A DNA stretch of 64,000 nt, from contig NZ_FOET01000003.1 of NCBI RefSeq assembly GCF_900110735.1, positions 372,001 to 436,000 of the forward strand, given 5' to 3'. Positions 34,102 through 42,660 of this stretch are shown piece after piece. Below the pieces are notes generated by a model, which did not search any database, had not been told where the DNA came from, and worked only from the letters and a program-made list of their open reading frames with translations. The position numbers were made by a program, and so were the translations under genes. Within the stretch, counting starts at the first letter, position 1. Every line of letters begins with the position of its first letter. This DNA comes from Streptomyces radiopugnans. Lineage in GTDB: Bacteria; Actinomycetota; Actinomycetes; Streptomycetales; Streptomycetaceae.

Positions 34102-36156
34102 CTATCCGGTGGAGCGGGCCATCTGGCGCTCGGCTACTCGTGCCCAGTAGCTGATCTGCGAGTGGGTGTTCATGATGTGGTTCAGAAGTTCGTTCGGCTT
34201 CGCCCATCCTTCCTTATCGAGGAGCGGTCCGCCCTGGGCTTCCTCCACGTTGGCGAGCTCATCGACATCGAGGTTGATCTGCTCGATGTATTGGGCGATC
34301 TGGCTCTTCAGCCGCGCCGCCTTCATCCGAGGCGTCTCGTTGGGAGGCGTCACCGGCCGTGGCAGGGTCGTGCCCGTGGCGTAGACCTCGTATCGCAGCC
34401 ATTCGTCCTCGATCGGCATGGGCTTGCCCGCAGGATCCTCGTGCCAGCTTCCGTACTCGTCGCGAACGCCGCGCTGGAAGTCCCCGCTTTCCGTGACGCG
34501 TCGTGGTTGTACTCCAGCCCGTCCATCGATGATCGCTTGGGCGAGCAACCGCAAGCCCTGCTCATCGCCGAGCATCGCTTCCAGAATTTGCTGCGGGCCG
34601 CGTTTATCGGCCCCGGTGTTGCCCATGGCTTCGCGTCGCAGCCCGCCCCAGGCCGTGAGGTGGTATTGGGCTACGGCCGCCAGCTCCAGCCGATTGACCC
34701 ACCGGCTGGGGTCAGCATGGGAGCCGGTGGGGTCAGCGCGCAGTTCCTCCACAGCCGCCTTAAGGAGTTTCTCGGGTGACCGACTGGTGACCTTCCACTC
34801 TACGGTCGCGTACCGCGTCAGCCGGGCACAGCGTAGGTATGCGGCGCGCATCCGCTCCGCCCGCTGGCGCTCGGCGTCCTTGGCGTCCAGGGTGGTGGCG
34901 ATGCTCCGGGTGGGCCGGAGAGCCAACTCCGCGATCACGTCCGTTCGCCGGCCGGGGCTGACGCTCTTCTTGGCGGTCACGTCGCGGATTCCTTGTTCGA
35001 CGAGTTCCCGATGGCGCTCGCGAAGCAGGGCGGAGAGCACAAAGGCTGCCTGCTCGTCTCGCTCGACGGGGAGTCCCTCATCCTCGGCTTGCTCCGGGGT
35101 GAGAAGCCCCGCGAGGTAGTCGTGGACGGGATCGTCGAGTACGTCAGCACTACGGAGTACGTCCAGGACCGCTTCCGCCATGGCTTCGAGCTTGCCCGTT
35201 TGGCTCCACGGCCGAGGAGGATCGACGTGGAGCATGCCGACGAAGGCGTTGACGGCGCGCGCGTAGTCGTAACCCCCCCTGGTCGGAGTGAAGCGGAGGA
35301 ACACGCGGGCCGGCGTGATCAGCGCGTTGCGCTGTCGGATTAGTCGCCGTCGGGCGGCGGGACGCAAGGCGTCGGGGTCGGCCTCGCTAATAGAGCCGAT
35401 GAAGCGTCGGTAGTCATCGCGGTTCGTGGGGAAGTGGTAATGCGTCTGTGGGTCGGTGAGTCCCAAGACATAGTGGGCGTTGGTGATGCGGCTGGAGCCG
35501 TCCGCCGTCCCCAGGAGGGGCATGGACGGTTCGCCGTCGCGGTGCCGCAGCTCGAAGAAGACGACGTTCACCGGCATGGCGATACCGCGCGCGGCGATGG
35601 ACTCGCGCAGGGGGTTGTTCGCCAGGATGAACTCGCGGGCCCGCTCTGTCTCGTCCTGCACGTGGCTGACGTCCTCGCCCTCGATCCAGAGCGTGGCGGT
35701 CTCGCCAGATGGGGAACGGGGCCCGGTCAGTGGTCCTGCGTATCCATCGGCGCCAGCCGCCGGGTACACCCTCTTTTCCATCGTGCGGTTGTTGGTGGGC
35801 AGGGGGACCAGGCCGGGCACATAGAGATCGAGGTCGATCGCCTCGATGACGCCTCCAGCGATGTTGACCCGCGTAGGGCGCCGCAGCAGTGACCTCAGCT
35901 CACTGGGATCGACGGCGGCGTGGGCCAACGCGGTGGCGAACTCGGGAGGCAGTCCGGCCTCCACGCCCGCCTTGGCAGCGCGGTTCACCGCCGCCAGCTT
36001 CGGCAGCGCTGGCAGGTCACTGTCGCCGAACCGCGACCAGATCGCCGCGCTGTCCTGTTCCGCGACCTCGTCCGCATCGAGCTCGTCGTCTGCGGCGTCG
36101 GGTTCCTCCGCATCCTGGGGCGTCTCCTCGTACTCGGCGGCGTCCAGGTCTGTCAC
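34102..36156 (-). CDS. Unrecognised 684-residue protein
   Basis: I do not recognise a family. The N-terminal 40 residues are strongly acidic. In the middle, VNVVFFELRHRDGEPSMPLL is followed by TADGSSRITNAH, which faintly recalls the DGQHR/ParB-like nucleotide-binding motif of DndB-type proteins; that is a weak resemblance. The C-terminal third is helical. GTG 36156 has GGAGG upstream. It follows the WhiB-like gene by 111 bp on the same strand. Confidence 0.7.
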   Translation of the reverse strand: MTDLDAAEYEETPQDAEEPDAADDELDADEVAEQDSAAIWSRFGDSDLPALPKLAAVNRAAKAGVEAGLPPEFATALAHAAVDPSELRSLLRRPTRVNIAGGVIEAIDLDLYVPGLVPLPTNNRTMEKRVYPAAGADGYAGPLTGPRSPSGETATLWIEGEDVSHVQDETERAREFILANNPLRESIAARGIAMPVNVVFFELRHRDGEPSMPLLGTADGSSRITNAHYVLGLTDPQTHYHFPTNRDDYRRFIGSISEADPDALRPAARRRLIRQRNALITPARVFLRFTPTRGGYDYARAVNAFVGMLHVDPPRPWSQTGKLEAMAEAVLDVLRSADVLDDPVHDYLAGLLTPEQAEDEGLPVERDEQAAFVLSALLRERHRELVEQGIRDVTAKKSVSPGRRTDVIAELALRPTRSIATTLDAKDAERQRAERMRAAYLRCARLTRYATVEWKVTSRSPEKLLKAAVEELRADPTGSHADPSRWVNRLELAAVAQYHLTAWGGLRREAMGNTGADKRGPQQILEAMLGDEQGLRLLAQAIIDGRAGVQPRRVTESGDFQRGVRDEYGSWHEDPAGKPMPIEDEWLRYEVYATGTTLPRPVTPPNETPRMKAARLKSQIAQYIEQINLDVDELANVEEAQGGPLLDKEGWAKPNELLNHIMNTHSQISYWARVAERQMARSTG

Positions 36157-36267
36157 GTCGTCCTCCGTAAGTGAGGTGATCGGTAAGGGGGTGCGCTGTG
36201 GCGCTGGAAAGAGGCGCCTGCGCGATGGCTGCCGGCGGTGCTGGTTCCGCCGGCAGCCGGTCTCGTC

Positions 36268-36744
36268 TCAGGCGGTGGGGGGCAGGTGCGAGCGGCCCTT
36301 TCCGAGCTCGCGCAGGTCGCTGCGAATCGACCTCTCGGCCTGTCCGAGCGACCGCGCGATGATCGCCGTCGGTACATTCAGGGCGTACAGCTCAGCCACC
36401 CGTCGACGCCGCTTGACGATCTCGCCAGCCTTCCGCCACTTCTTGCGTCGCTCCTCGGCGGTCTCCCCGGCCAGGAATACGTGCTCGTCCCGGCTGTCCT
36501 GGGCGTAACGGCGGCAGCCCTCCAGCAGGGGGCACGTACAGCACATGGCCCGGGCCTGCGGGATGTCCCGCTCCGGCACGGTCGGCTCCCCGTCGAAGGC
36601 CGCCTGCTGCTCCCTCATGGTGGGGAACCGCTTCGGATCCCACATGCTGCATGCGGCCTCGCCCAGGGGCGGGCCGAAGGGCTCCATCGCCCAGAACAGG
36701 GCATCCGGCGGAAGTCTGTTCTCGATCTCGTCGTGGGGCTCCAC
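36268..36744 (-). CDS. Divergent WhiB-like protein with C-terminal HTH-like region
   Basis: A 158-residue protein. ACSMWDPKRF, MCCTCPLLEGCRRYA and VFLAGETAEERRKKW follow the Wbl order: one Cys, then clustered cysteines, then a G-[VI]-W-G-G-like turn, here degraded to FLAGET. An extra 55 residues at the C-terminus look like an HTH (VAELYALNVPTAIIARSLGQ). Wbl proteins hold a 4Fe-4S cluster and act with the main sigma factor. GTG 36744 has GAGGAG upstream. Confidence 0.72.
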   Translation of the reverse strand: MEPHDEIENRLPPDALFWAMEPFGPPLGEAACSMWDPKRFPTMREQQAAFDGEPTVPERDIPQARAMCCTCPLLEGCRRYAQDSRDEHVFLAGETAEERRKKWRKAGEIVKRRRRVAELYALNVPTAIIARSLGQAERSIRSDLRELGKGRSHLPPTA

Positions 36745-37423
36745 GGCGCTCCTCCTCAGGCCACGGCTCGCGTGGTGTGTGAGGACGAGGGGGTCACGCC
36801 CACGTTCCCTTGATCGTCGCTTGGCGCCGTTCGAGTCTCTGGACGTGCGAGACGATCAGTACTGGGCGATTCCCAAGTCCCGTCGCGTGTCTGCGCCGTT
36901 CGGCGCTCGCACGGCCTGCGGAGTGACCCCCGAAGCGAAGCCGCCACCAGTGTGGCACCCGACTCCGCCGAAACGGCAGAAATGACAGGGACGTTCAGGA
37001 ATCTCTTGGTGAACTGGCCTTCGTGGGCGTCGTGTTGTGCTCGGTGCCGGGCAGGCCAGTGGGCCTCTCGTTCGGATCCGCGCGACTCTTTCCCCGTCCG
37101 AACGTGTGGCGGCACGTGCCCGGTAACAGTGACAGGCCCAGCCACACCGTCACCTCACACCGGAAGAAGACCCTCCGGTGAGTACGTCGTGGCCCTTGCG
37201 CTCGGCTCAGCCGTTTCGGGTTCCTCCGCAGGTCAGCGGCTTGTGCTCGATAGACAAGATCAGTCTCTCCTAACCGACCTTAGGTCCTTGCCCTCCCAGG
37301 TCGTGATGGTCGGCTAGATCAGCTTCCACGCCTCGTCCCCAGGTCGTGGTGGCATCTGCGCCGCAGGGAGCCGTCTTCCGAGCTCGGCTCCCAGATGGCT
37401 CCCAAGCGGCCCCCGGAACCACT
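36745..37423. other. Right inner end of element, non-coding
   Basis: About 680 bp without a convincing gene; open frames have no ribosome site or family sequence. It carries the right copy of the 19-bp arm-site repeat. Confidence 0.55.
37386..37404. repeat. Candidate integrase arm site, right
   Basis: Identical to 2208-2226 and in the same orientation. It lies 56 bp inside the right attachment site. Confidence 0.55.
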
Positions 37424-37458
37424 CAGGGGCCCGACCCGCTGAGCGGATCAGGCCCCTG
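37424..37458 (-). terminator. Terminator carried by the element for tRNA-Pro
   Basis: The hairpin CAGGGGC/GCCCCTG with inner CCGCTGAGCGG lies directly downstream of the intact tRNA gene. It is the element's version of the chromosomal hairpin at 2009-2047. Confidence 0.75.
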
Positions 37459-37460
37459 AC

Positions 37461-37520
37461 CTGGTGTTTCGGCTGTCGGGGTGGCGGGATTTGAACCCAC
37501 GACCTCTTCGTCCCGAACGA
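37461..37520. repeat. Right attachment site inside tRNA-Pro
   Basis: Identical over 60 bp to 2046-2105. It covers the tRNA 3' end, T arm and anticodon arm on the minus strand, so integration restores a complete gene. Confidence 0.93.
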
Positions 37521-37549
37521 AGCGCGCTGCCAAGCTGCGCCACACCCCG
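37476..37549 (-). tRNA. tRNA-Pro (anticodon CGG)
   Basis: 74 nt without encoded CCA. The acceptor stem CGGGGTG pairs with CACCCCG before discriminator A. The anticodon arm is CTTCG-TTCGGGA-CGAAG, giving anticodon CGG, and the T loop is TTCAAAT. All arms fold. It is the integration target of the element. Confidence 0.96.
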
Positions 37550-37645
37550 TGTGCAACGAGGACTACTTTAGCCCACGCCCGCGCTCAGGAGAAATCCGGT
37601 TTCCCGGGGTGCCGCGGAGGCGCGGCGGAGGTGTGGCGGGTGCGG

Positions 37646-38587
37646 TCAGGGGCGCTCGATCAGGGTGAGGAGGGTGGCCTCCGGGGGACAGGCGAACCGG
37701 AAGGGGGTGTAGCGGTTGGCGCCGCAGCCCGCCGAGACATGGAGGTAGGAGCGGTGGCCGTCCGCCTCGTGGTGGGACAGGCCGCGGGCCCGGTCGGTGT
37801 CCAGGTCGCAGTTGGTGACCAGGGCGCCGTAGAAGGGGACCCGGAGCTGGCCTCCGTGGGTGTGGCCGGCCAGGATCAGCGGGTAGCGGTCGGCGGCGAA
37901 GGCGTCCAGGACGCGCAGGTACGGGGCGTGGACGACGGCGAGGGGGAAGTCCGCGTCGTGCTCGGGGCCGCCGGCCACCTCGTCGTAGCGGTCGCGCTTG
38001 ATGTGCGGGTCGTCCAGACCGGTGAGGGCGATCTCCTCGCCGCCGTCGAGCTTGATGCGGCCCCGGGTGTTGGACAGGCCGACCCAGCCCGCCGAGTCGA
38101 AGGCGTCGCGCATCCCCTCCCACGGGTTGTGGACGGCGCCGACGACCGGAGGGTTGCCGTTGAGGCCGTGGCGGCCGCTGGCCTTCTCCATCAGGTAGCG
38201 GGCGGGGTTGCGCAGCCGGGGGCCGTAGTAGTCGTTGGAGCCGAAGACGTACGCGCCGGGGAACTCCATCAGCGGGCCGAGCGCGTCCAGGACCTCGGGG
38301 ACGGCCTCCGGGTCGGAGAGGTTGTCACCGGTGTTGATCACGAAGTCGGGGCGCAGTCCGGCCAGGGACTGGAGCCAGCGCTGCTTCTTGCGCTGGCCGC
38401 CGACCATGTGGATGTCGGAGACCTGGAGTACGCGCAGCGGCCGCATCCCGCGCGGCAGTACGGGCACCGTGACGCGCCTGAGGCGGAAAGAACGGGCCTC
38501 GATGCCCGCCGAGTAGGCGAGACAGGCCGCGCCGACCGCCGTGACGCCGAGGGGGATTCTGAGGGAGAGCGGGTATCGCGCACGCAT
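37646..38587 (-). CDS. Metallophosphoesterase
   Basis: A 313-residue protein with an N-terminal membrane segment and calcineurin-like phosphoesterase motifs: VSDIHMVGGQ, NTGDNLSD, GSNDYYG and LAGHTHGGQ. This is the YkoQ/YaeI-like class with a two-metal centre. Substrate unknown. ATG 38587 begins MRARYPLSL. It is divergent from the YqeY-like gene. Confidence 0.9.
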   Translation of the reverse strand: MRARYPLSLRIPLGVTAVGAACLAYSAGIEARSFRLRRVTVPVLPRGMRPLRVLQVSDIHMVGGQRKKQRWLQSLAGLRPDFVINTGDNLSDPEAVPEVLDALGPLMEFPGAYVFGSNDYYGPRLRNPARYLMEKASGRHGLNGNPPVVGAVHNPWEGMRDAFDSAGWVGLSNTRGRIKLDGGEEIALTGLDDPHIKRDRYDEVAGGPEHDADFPLAVVHAPYLRVLDAFAADRYPLILAGHTHGGQLRVPFYGALVTNCDLDTDRARGLSHHEADGHRSYLHVSAGCGANRYTPFRFACPPEATLLTLIERP

Positions 38588-38816
38588 GGGCCCATCGTCG
38601 CAGACACGCGGGCGGAGTGCGGACGCACGGGCGGCGGGAACGGGAGCGGGAGCGGGAACAGGTTCGGGTCCGGGCCGGCCGGGAGCGGGTTCGGGTTCGG
38701 GCCGGGGACCGGGCGGGGGTGACGGAGGGACGGGAGGCGGACCGGGAGGCTGTGGTGGGGGACGGCGCGGCACAATGCAGTGGGCGTCGGGCTCCGCGTC
38801 CTGGCACACTTCCGAC

Positions 38817-39281
38817 ATGACCACGCTCAAGACCCGGCTCCAGGACGACCTCACCGCGGCGATCAGGGCGCGCGACGAACTGCGCTCCGCCACCCTCCGC
38901 CTCACGCTGACCGCGATCCAGAAGGAGGAGGTGGCGGGCGAGAGCGCCCGTGAACTGTCCGACGCCGAGGTCGAGAAGATCATCACCCGTGAGGCCAAGA
39001 AGCGGCGCGAGGCGGCGGACGCGTTCGCCAAGGGCGGGCGTGCCGAGCAGGCCGAGCGGGAGCGCGCGGAGGGCGAGGTGCTCGCCGAGTACCTGCCCAA
39101 GCAGCTCACCGACGAGGAGCTGGACGCGCTGGTGGCCGAGGCCGTGGCGGAGGCGAAGGCGGCCGGGGCCGAGGGGCCGAGGGCCATGGGCGCCGTGATG
39201 AAGATCGTGAACCCGAAGGTGGCGGGGCGCGCGGAGGGCGGCCGGGTGGCCGCCGCGGTCAAGAAGCACCTGGCGGGCTGA
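38817..39281 (+). CDS. GatB/YqeY domain protein
   Basis: 154 residues matching the YqeY family: TLKTRLQDDLTAAIRARDEL, EVLAEYLPKQLTDEELDALV and MGAVMKIVNPKVAGRAEGGR. The domain resembles the tRNA-binding tail of GatB. Its exact role is unknown. Confidence 0.93.
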   Translation: MTTLKTRLQDDLTAAIRARDELRSATLRLTLTAIQKEEVAGESARELSDAEVEKIITREAKKRREAADAFAKGGRAEQAERERAEGEVLAEYLPKQLTDEELDALVAEAVAEAKAAGAEGPRAMGAVMKIVNPKVAGRAEGGRVAAAVKKHLAG

Positions 39282-39314
39282 CCGCAGGCCCGCGGGCCCG
39301 GAGGGAAGCGAAGC

Positions 39315-39358
39315 GAGCATGCGGAGGGGCCCGGTTTCCGGAGCCCCTCCGCATGCTC
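39315..39358. terminator. Strong hairpin between convergent YqeY and PBP genes
   Basis: A 16-bp perfect stem, GAGCATGCGGAGGGGC with its complement, around a 12-nt loop. It serves the two convergent genes. Confidence 0.85.
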
Positions 39359-39386
39359 ACGTGCGTCTCGGTGTGCGCCGCGCCGG

Positions 39387-41801
39387 CTACCGCGGTGTCC
39401 AGCCGCCGTCCTGACCGGAGGTCTGCCAACCCCCGTTGCCATTCGTGCCGTTGCCGCCGCCGGCGTCCCAGCCTCCGGCGGTGGAGGTGGCGCCGACGCT
39501 CTCGCCGCCGGTGTCACCGCCGGTGACGCCGCCGACGGTGGTGCCGACCGTGGTGCCGTCGGTGGTGCCGCCCATGGTGCTGGCGCCTCCGCCCCCGCCC
39601 GGGCCCCCGTTGCCGCCTCCGCCGATGACGCCGGGCGGAAGGGTGATGTCGGGGAACGGGTTGCCGGGACGGCGGTCACCCGGCTTGTCGTCGTCCCCGC
39701 CGCGGCCCCGGTCCTTCTTGTCGTCGGTGGCGGCCCGCGGCACCTGGACGTCGTTGAAGGACTCGACGGGCTCGCCCTGGAGGGCGCCGGTCATCGCGGT
39801 CTTCCAGATGGGACCGGGCAGACACCCACCGCAGACCTTGTCGTAGAACTGCCCGCCGATGGTGATGTCGTACATCTCCTGCGGATCGCCGATGTCGTCG
39901 CCGACCCAGACGGCGGTGGAGAGGTTCGGGGTGTAGCCGACGAACCAGGCGTCCTTGCGGCCGTCCGTCGTACCGGTCTTGCCCGCGTTGTCGCGGTCGG
40001 TCAGGCCGGCCCTCGTCCCGGTGCCGTCCTCCACCACGCCCTTGAGCATCTTGTTGATGGAGTCCGCGATGTGCTCGGACATCGCCCGCTCGCACTTGGT
40101 CTTGGGCACAGACAGCTTCTTGCCGTCGGCGTCGGTGACCTTCTCGATCGCGACCGGCGAGCAGTAGGTGCCGCGGTCGGCGAACGTGGCGTACGCGGCG
40201 GCCATGGACAGCGGGCTGATGTTCTGGCCGCCCAGGAGCGTCGCCGGCTTCTGCTCGACGGGCTTGCCGCTGCCGAGGCGGACGCCCATCTTCCCGGCCA
40301 TCTCCACGACGTCGCACAGGCCGACCTTCTGGCCCAGGTCGACGAAGTAGGTGTTGATGGACTTGCTGAGGGCGCCGGTCATGTCCCAGGTGCCCTTCTC
40401 GGACTCCAGCTCGTTCTGGACGTCCCAGCTGCCGCTGCCGTAGGGCTTGTTGCCGCAGACCTTGAAGTCCCCGAGGCTGAACGAGGTCTTCCAGTCGCTC
40501 CTGTACGTGCTCGCGGGGCTGATGCCGTCGGCCATCGCGGCGGCGGCGATGATCGGCTTGAAGGTGGAGCCGACCTGGAAGCCGTGGGTGCTGCCGCCCA
40601 TGGCGTTGTCGACCGCGAGGTTGAGCAGGGTCTGGTTCTCGTTCTGGTCCAGGCCGTAGGGGCGGCTCTGGGCCATCGAGAGGATCTTGCCGGTGCCCGG
40701 CTCCACCTGGACGACGGAGGCGGCCACCGGGTCGTCCTCGTAGACCTTGCCGGTGGCGGCCTCGGCCGCGGCCTTCTGCGCCTTGGGCGAGAGCGTGGTG
40801 CGGACCGTCAGACCGCCGCGCTTCCAGAGGTCCTTGCGCTCCTGCTCGGTCTTGCCGAAGACCGGGTCGGTCAGGATGATCTTGCGCACGTAGTCGCAGA
40901 AGAACCCGGCCTTGTCGGTGGCGGTGATGCAGCCGCTCCTGGGCTTGCTGATCTCGAGGCCCAGGTCCTTCCTCTTGGCCGCCGCGACGTCCTCCTTCGA
41001 GGCCGCTCCCGTCTCGGCCATGCGGTTGAGCACGATGTTGCGGCGCTTGACGGCCCGGTCGGGGTAGTTGACGGGGTCGTAGTAGGTGGGGGACTGGACG
41101 AGGCCGGCCAGCAGCGCGGCCTCGTGCAGTTCCAGGTCGGCGGCGTTCTTGGAGAAGTAGCGCCGGGCCGCCGCCTCGATGCCGTACGCCTGCTGGCCGA
41201 AGAACGTGATGTTGAGGTAGTTCTCGAGGATCTGCTCCTTGCTGAGCTCCTCCTCGATCCTGATCGCGTACTTCAGTTCCTGGATCTTGCGGCCGATGGT
41301 CTGCTGGGTGGCCTCGGCGACCTTCTCCTGGTCGTCACCGGCCTGCTCCACGAAGACGTTCTTGACGTACTGCTGGGTGAGGGTGGAGCCGCCCTCGGCG
41401 ACCCCGCCCTCCTGCGCGTTCTTGTTCAGCGCGCGCATCACGCTCTTGAGGTCGATCGCGCCGTGCTCGTAGAAGCGGGAGTCCTCGATCGCGACGATCG
41501 CCTTCCGCATGATCGGGTTGATCTTCTTCAGCGGCACCACCGTGCGGTCGCGGTAGTAGTCGGTCGCGATCAGATTGCCCTCGGAGTCGAGGATCTGGTT
41601 CTTCTGGCTCAACGGGGGGCGCTTGAAGTCGATGGGGATCTCGTCGAAGCTCTCGACGGTGCCCTTGGCGGCCAGCCCGAGGCCGCCTGCGACGGGCAGC
41701 GCGATGCCCGCCAGCACTGCTCCCGCGAGCACGCTGACGCCGAGGAACTTGGCGGCCTGCTGGGTCCCGGACAGCCCGCCACCCGAGCGCTTGTTTGGCA
41801 T
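39387..41801 (-). CDS. Class A penicillin-binding protein
   Basis: An 804-residue bifunctional peptidoglycan synthase. A short cytoplasmic N-terminus and one membrane helix (about 20-45) lead to a glycosyltransferase 51 domain (AIEDSRFYEHGAID, GGSTLTQQYVKN). The transpeptidase domain follows with GSTFKP (SxxK Ser), SINT (SxN) and KTGTT. About 110 Gly/Thr/Pro-rich residues form a flexible tail. It polymerises and cross-links glycan outside the membrane. It is divergent from wblA. Confidence 0.95.
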   Translation of the reverse strand: MPNKRSGGGLSGTQQAAKFLGVSVLAGAVLAGIALPVAGGLGLAAKGTVESFDEIPIDFKRPPLSQKNQILDSEGNLIATDYYRDRTVVPLKKINPIMRKAIVAIEDSRFYEHGAIDLKSVMRALNKNAQEGGVAEGGSTLTQQYVKNVFVEQAGDDQEKVAEATQQTIGRKIQELKYAIRIEEELSKEQILENYLNITFFGQQAYGIEAAARRYFSKNAADLELHEAALLAGLVQSPTYYDPVNYPDRAVKRRNIVLNRMAETGAASKEDVAAAKRKDLGLEISKPRSGCITATDKAGFFCDYVRKIILTDPVFGKTEQERKDLWKRGGLTVRTTLSPKAQKAAAEAATGKVYEDDPVAASVVQVEPGTGKILSMAQSRPYGLDQNENQTLLNLAVDNAMGGSTHGFQVGSTFKPIIAAAAMADGISPASTYRSDWKTSFSLGDFKVCGNKPYGSGSWDVQNELESEKGTWDMTGALSKSINTYFVDLGQKVGLCDVVEMAGKMGVRLGSGKPVEQKPATLLGGQNISPLSMAAAYATFADRGTYCSPVAIEKVTDADGKKLSVPKTKCERAMSEHIADSINKMLKGVVEDGTGTRAGLTDRDNAGKTGTTDGRKDAWFVGYTPNLSTAVWVGDDIGDPQEMYDITIGGQFYDKVCGGCLPGPIWKTAMTGALQGEPVESFNDVQVPRAATDDKKDRGRGGDDDKPGDRRPGNPFPDITLPPGVIGGGGNGGPGGGGGASTMGGTTDGTTVGTTVGGVTGGDTGGESVGATSTAGGWDAGGGNGTNGNGGWQTSGQDGGWTPR

Positions 41802-42197
41802 GAGGGCAGCCTACGTTCTCAATCGCCGGACAGGTGTGCGTGTGTTCGCCTACGCTGTATCACGTCTGACACGGTCGTTCGGTTCCTTGTCAACTCGCGG
41901 TTCACTCCATCGGGTGTTGAGATGTGACCGAATTGCAATCCCGTGTCAGGAAACCTCCGATCCCGGCTCCTTGGAATACGGGTGCAATGACCGTATTTGA
42001 GTGAAAGTTCGGCATCGTCCTCCGGTCACTCCGTTGGGTGATCTGCCGCGCACCCATAGTCCGTTCGGACCATTCAAGATTGGGCCCGTCGGGGGTGTTG
42101 CGCCCTGGCCGCCTTCCGTAACGTCCTGCACTGGCAGCGGTGAATATGCCGTCTGCCGCCGTGGGGGAGCCTCGATTCGGGAGAGGACGGCGCCGGC
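41802..42197. promoter_or_regulatory. Promoter region of wblA and the PBP gene
   Basis: About 400 bp with no gene. An inverted repeat AATACGG-9 nt-CCGTATT at 41975-41997 lies 200 bp before the wblA start and may be an operator. The length suggests several promoters or regulators, as expected for wblA. Confidence 0.5.
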
Positions 42198-42557
42198 ATG
42201 GGCTGGGTTACCGACTGGAGCGCGCAGGCGGCCTGCCGCACTGCGGATCCGGATGAACTGTTCGTACAAGGGGCGGCCCAGAACCGCGCCAAGGCGGTCT
42301 GCACCGGGTGCCCGGTGCGCACCGAGTGCCTGGCCGACGCCCTCGACAACCGCGTGGAGTTCGGCGTCTGGGGCGGGATGACCGAACGGGAGCGGAGAGC
42401 GCTGCTGCGCCGCCGCCCGACGGTCACCTCCTGGCGGCGACTGCTGGAGACCGCGCGCACCGAGTACGAGCGCAGCGCGGGCCTGCTGCCCATGGAGGTC
42501 GAGATGCGCGAGCACGACGCGCGGCGGTACAGCGGCGACTACGCCGCGGCCGGCTGA
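42198..42557 (+). CDS. wblA: WhiB-family regulator WblA
   Basis: A 119-residue protein with the four cysteines of the Wbl iron-sulfur cluster (AACRTADPDELF, KAVCTGCPVRTEC) and the GVWGGMTERERRALLRRRP turn and basic tail. The long start (MGWVTDWSAQAAC) and neighbours, a class A PBP and paired ArsA-like ATPases, match wblA of Streptomyces, a global regulator of development and antibiotic production. Confidence 0.93.
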   Translation: MGWVTDWSAQAACRTADPDELFVQGAAQNRAKAVCTGCPVRTECLADALDNRVEFGVWGGMTERERRALLRRRPTVTSWRRLLETARTEYERSAGLLPMEVEMREHDARRYSGDYAAAG

Positions 42558-42660
42558 ACCGGGGCACCGAGCCCCGGGGACACCGGCAGGTCCCGGCGCA
42601 GGCGCCCCACGGCGCCGGCAGGCGGCCGCAGGACCGGCACCGGCACGGCCGGTGGTACGG

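Larger units (their letters stand above)
2046..37520. mobile_element. 35.4-kb integrative mobilisable element in tRNA-Pro(CGG)
   Basis: The element is bounded by the 60-bp direct repeat. It carries a tyrosine integrase, excisionase, HTH regulator, initiator and helicase loader, MobC and a frameshifted relaxase. Cargo is a restriction-modification island, a radical SAM cluster with a second AspRS, and an unknown 684-residue/WhiB pair. I see no TraB/FtsK-like DNA pump and no type IV secretion genes, so transfer would need a helper. The integrase lies about 3.5 kb inside the right end rather than next to it as in pSAM2-like elements; the two genes between may be later cargo. Confidence 0.88.
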
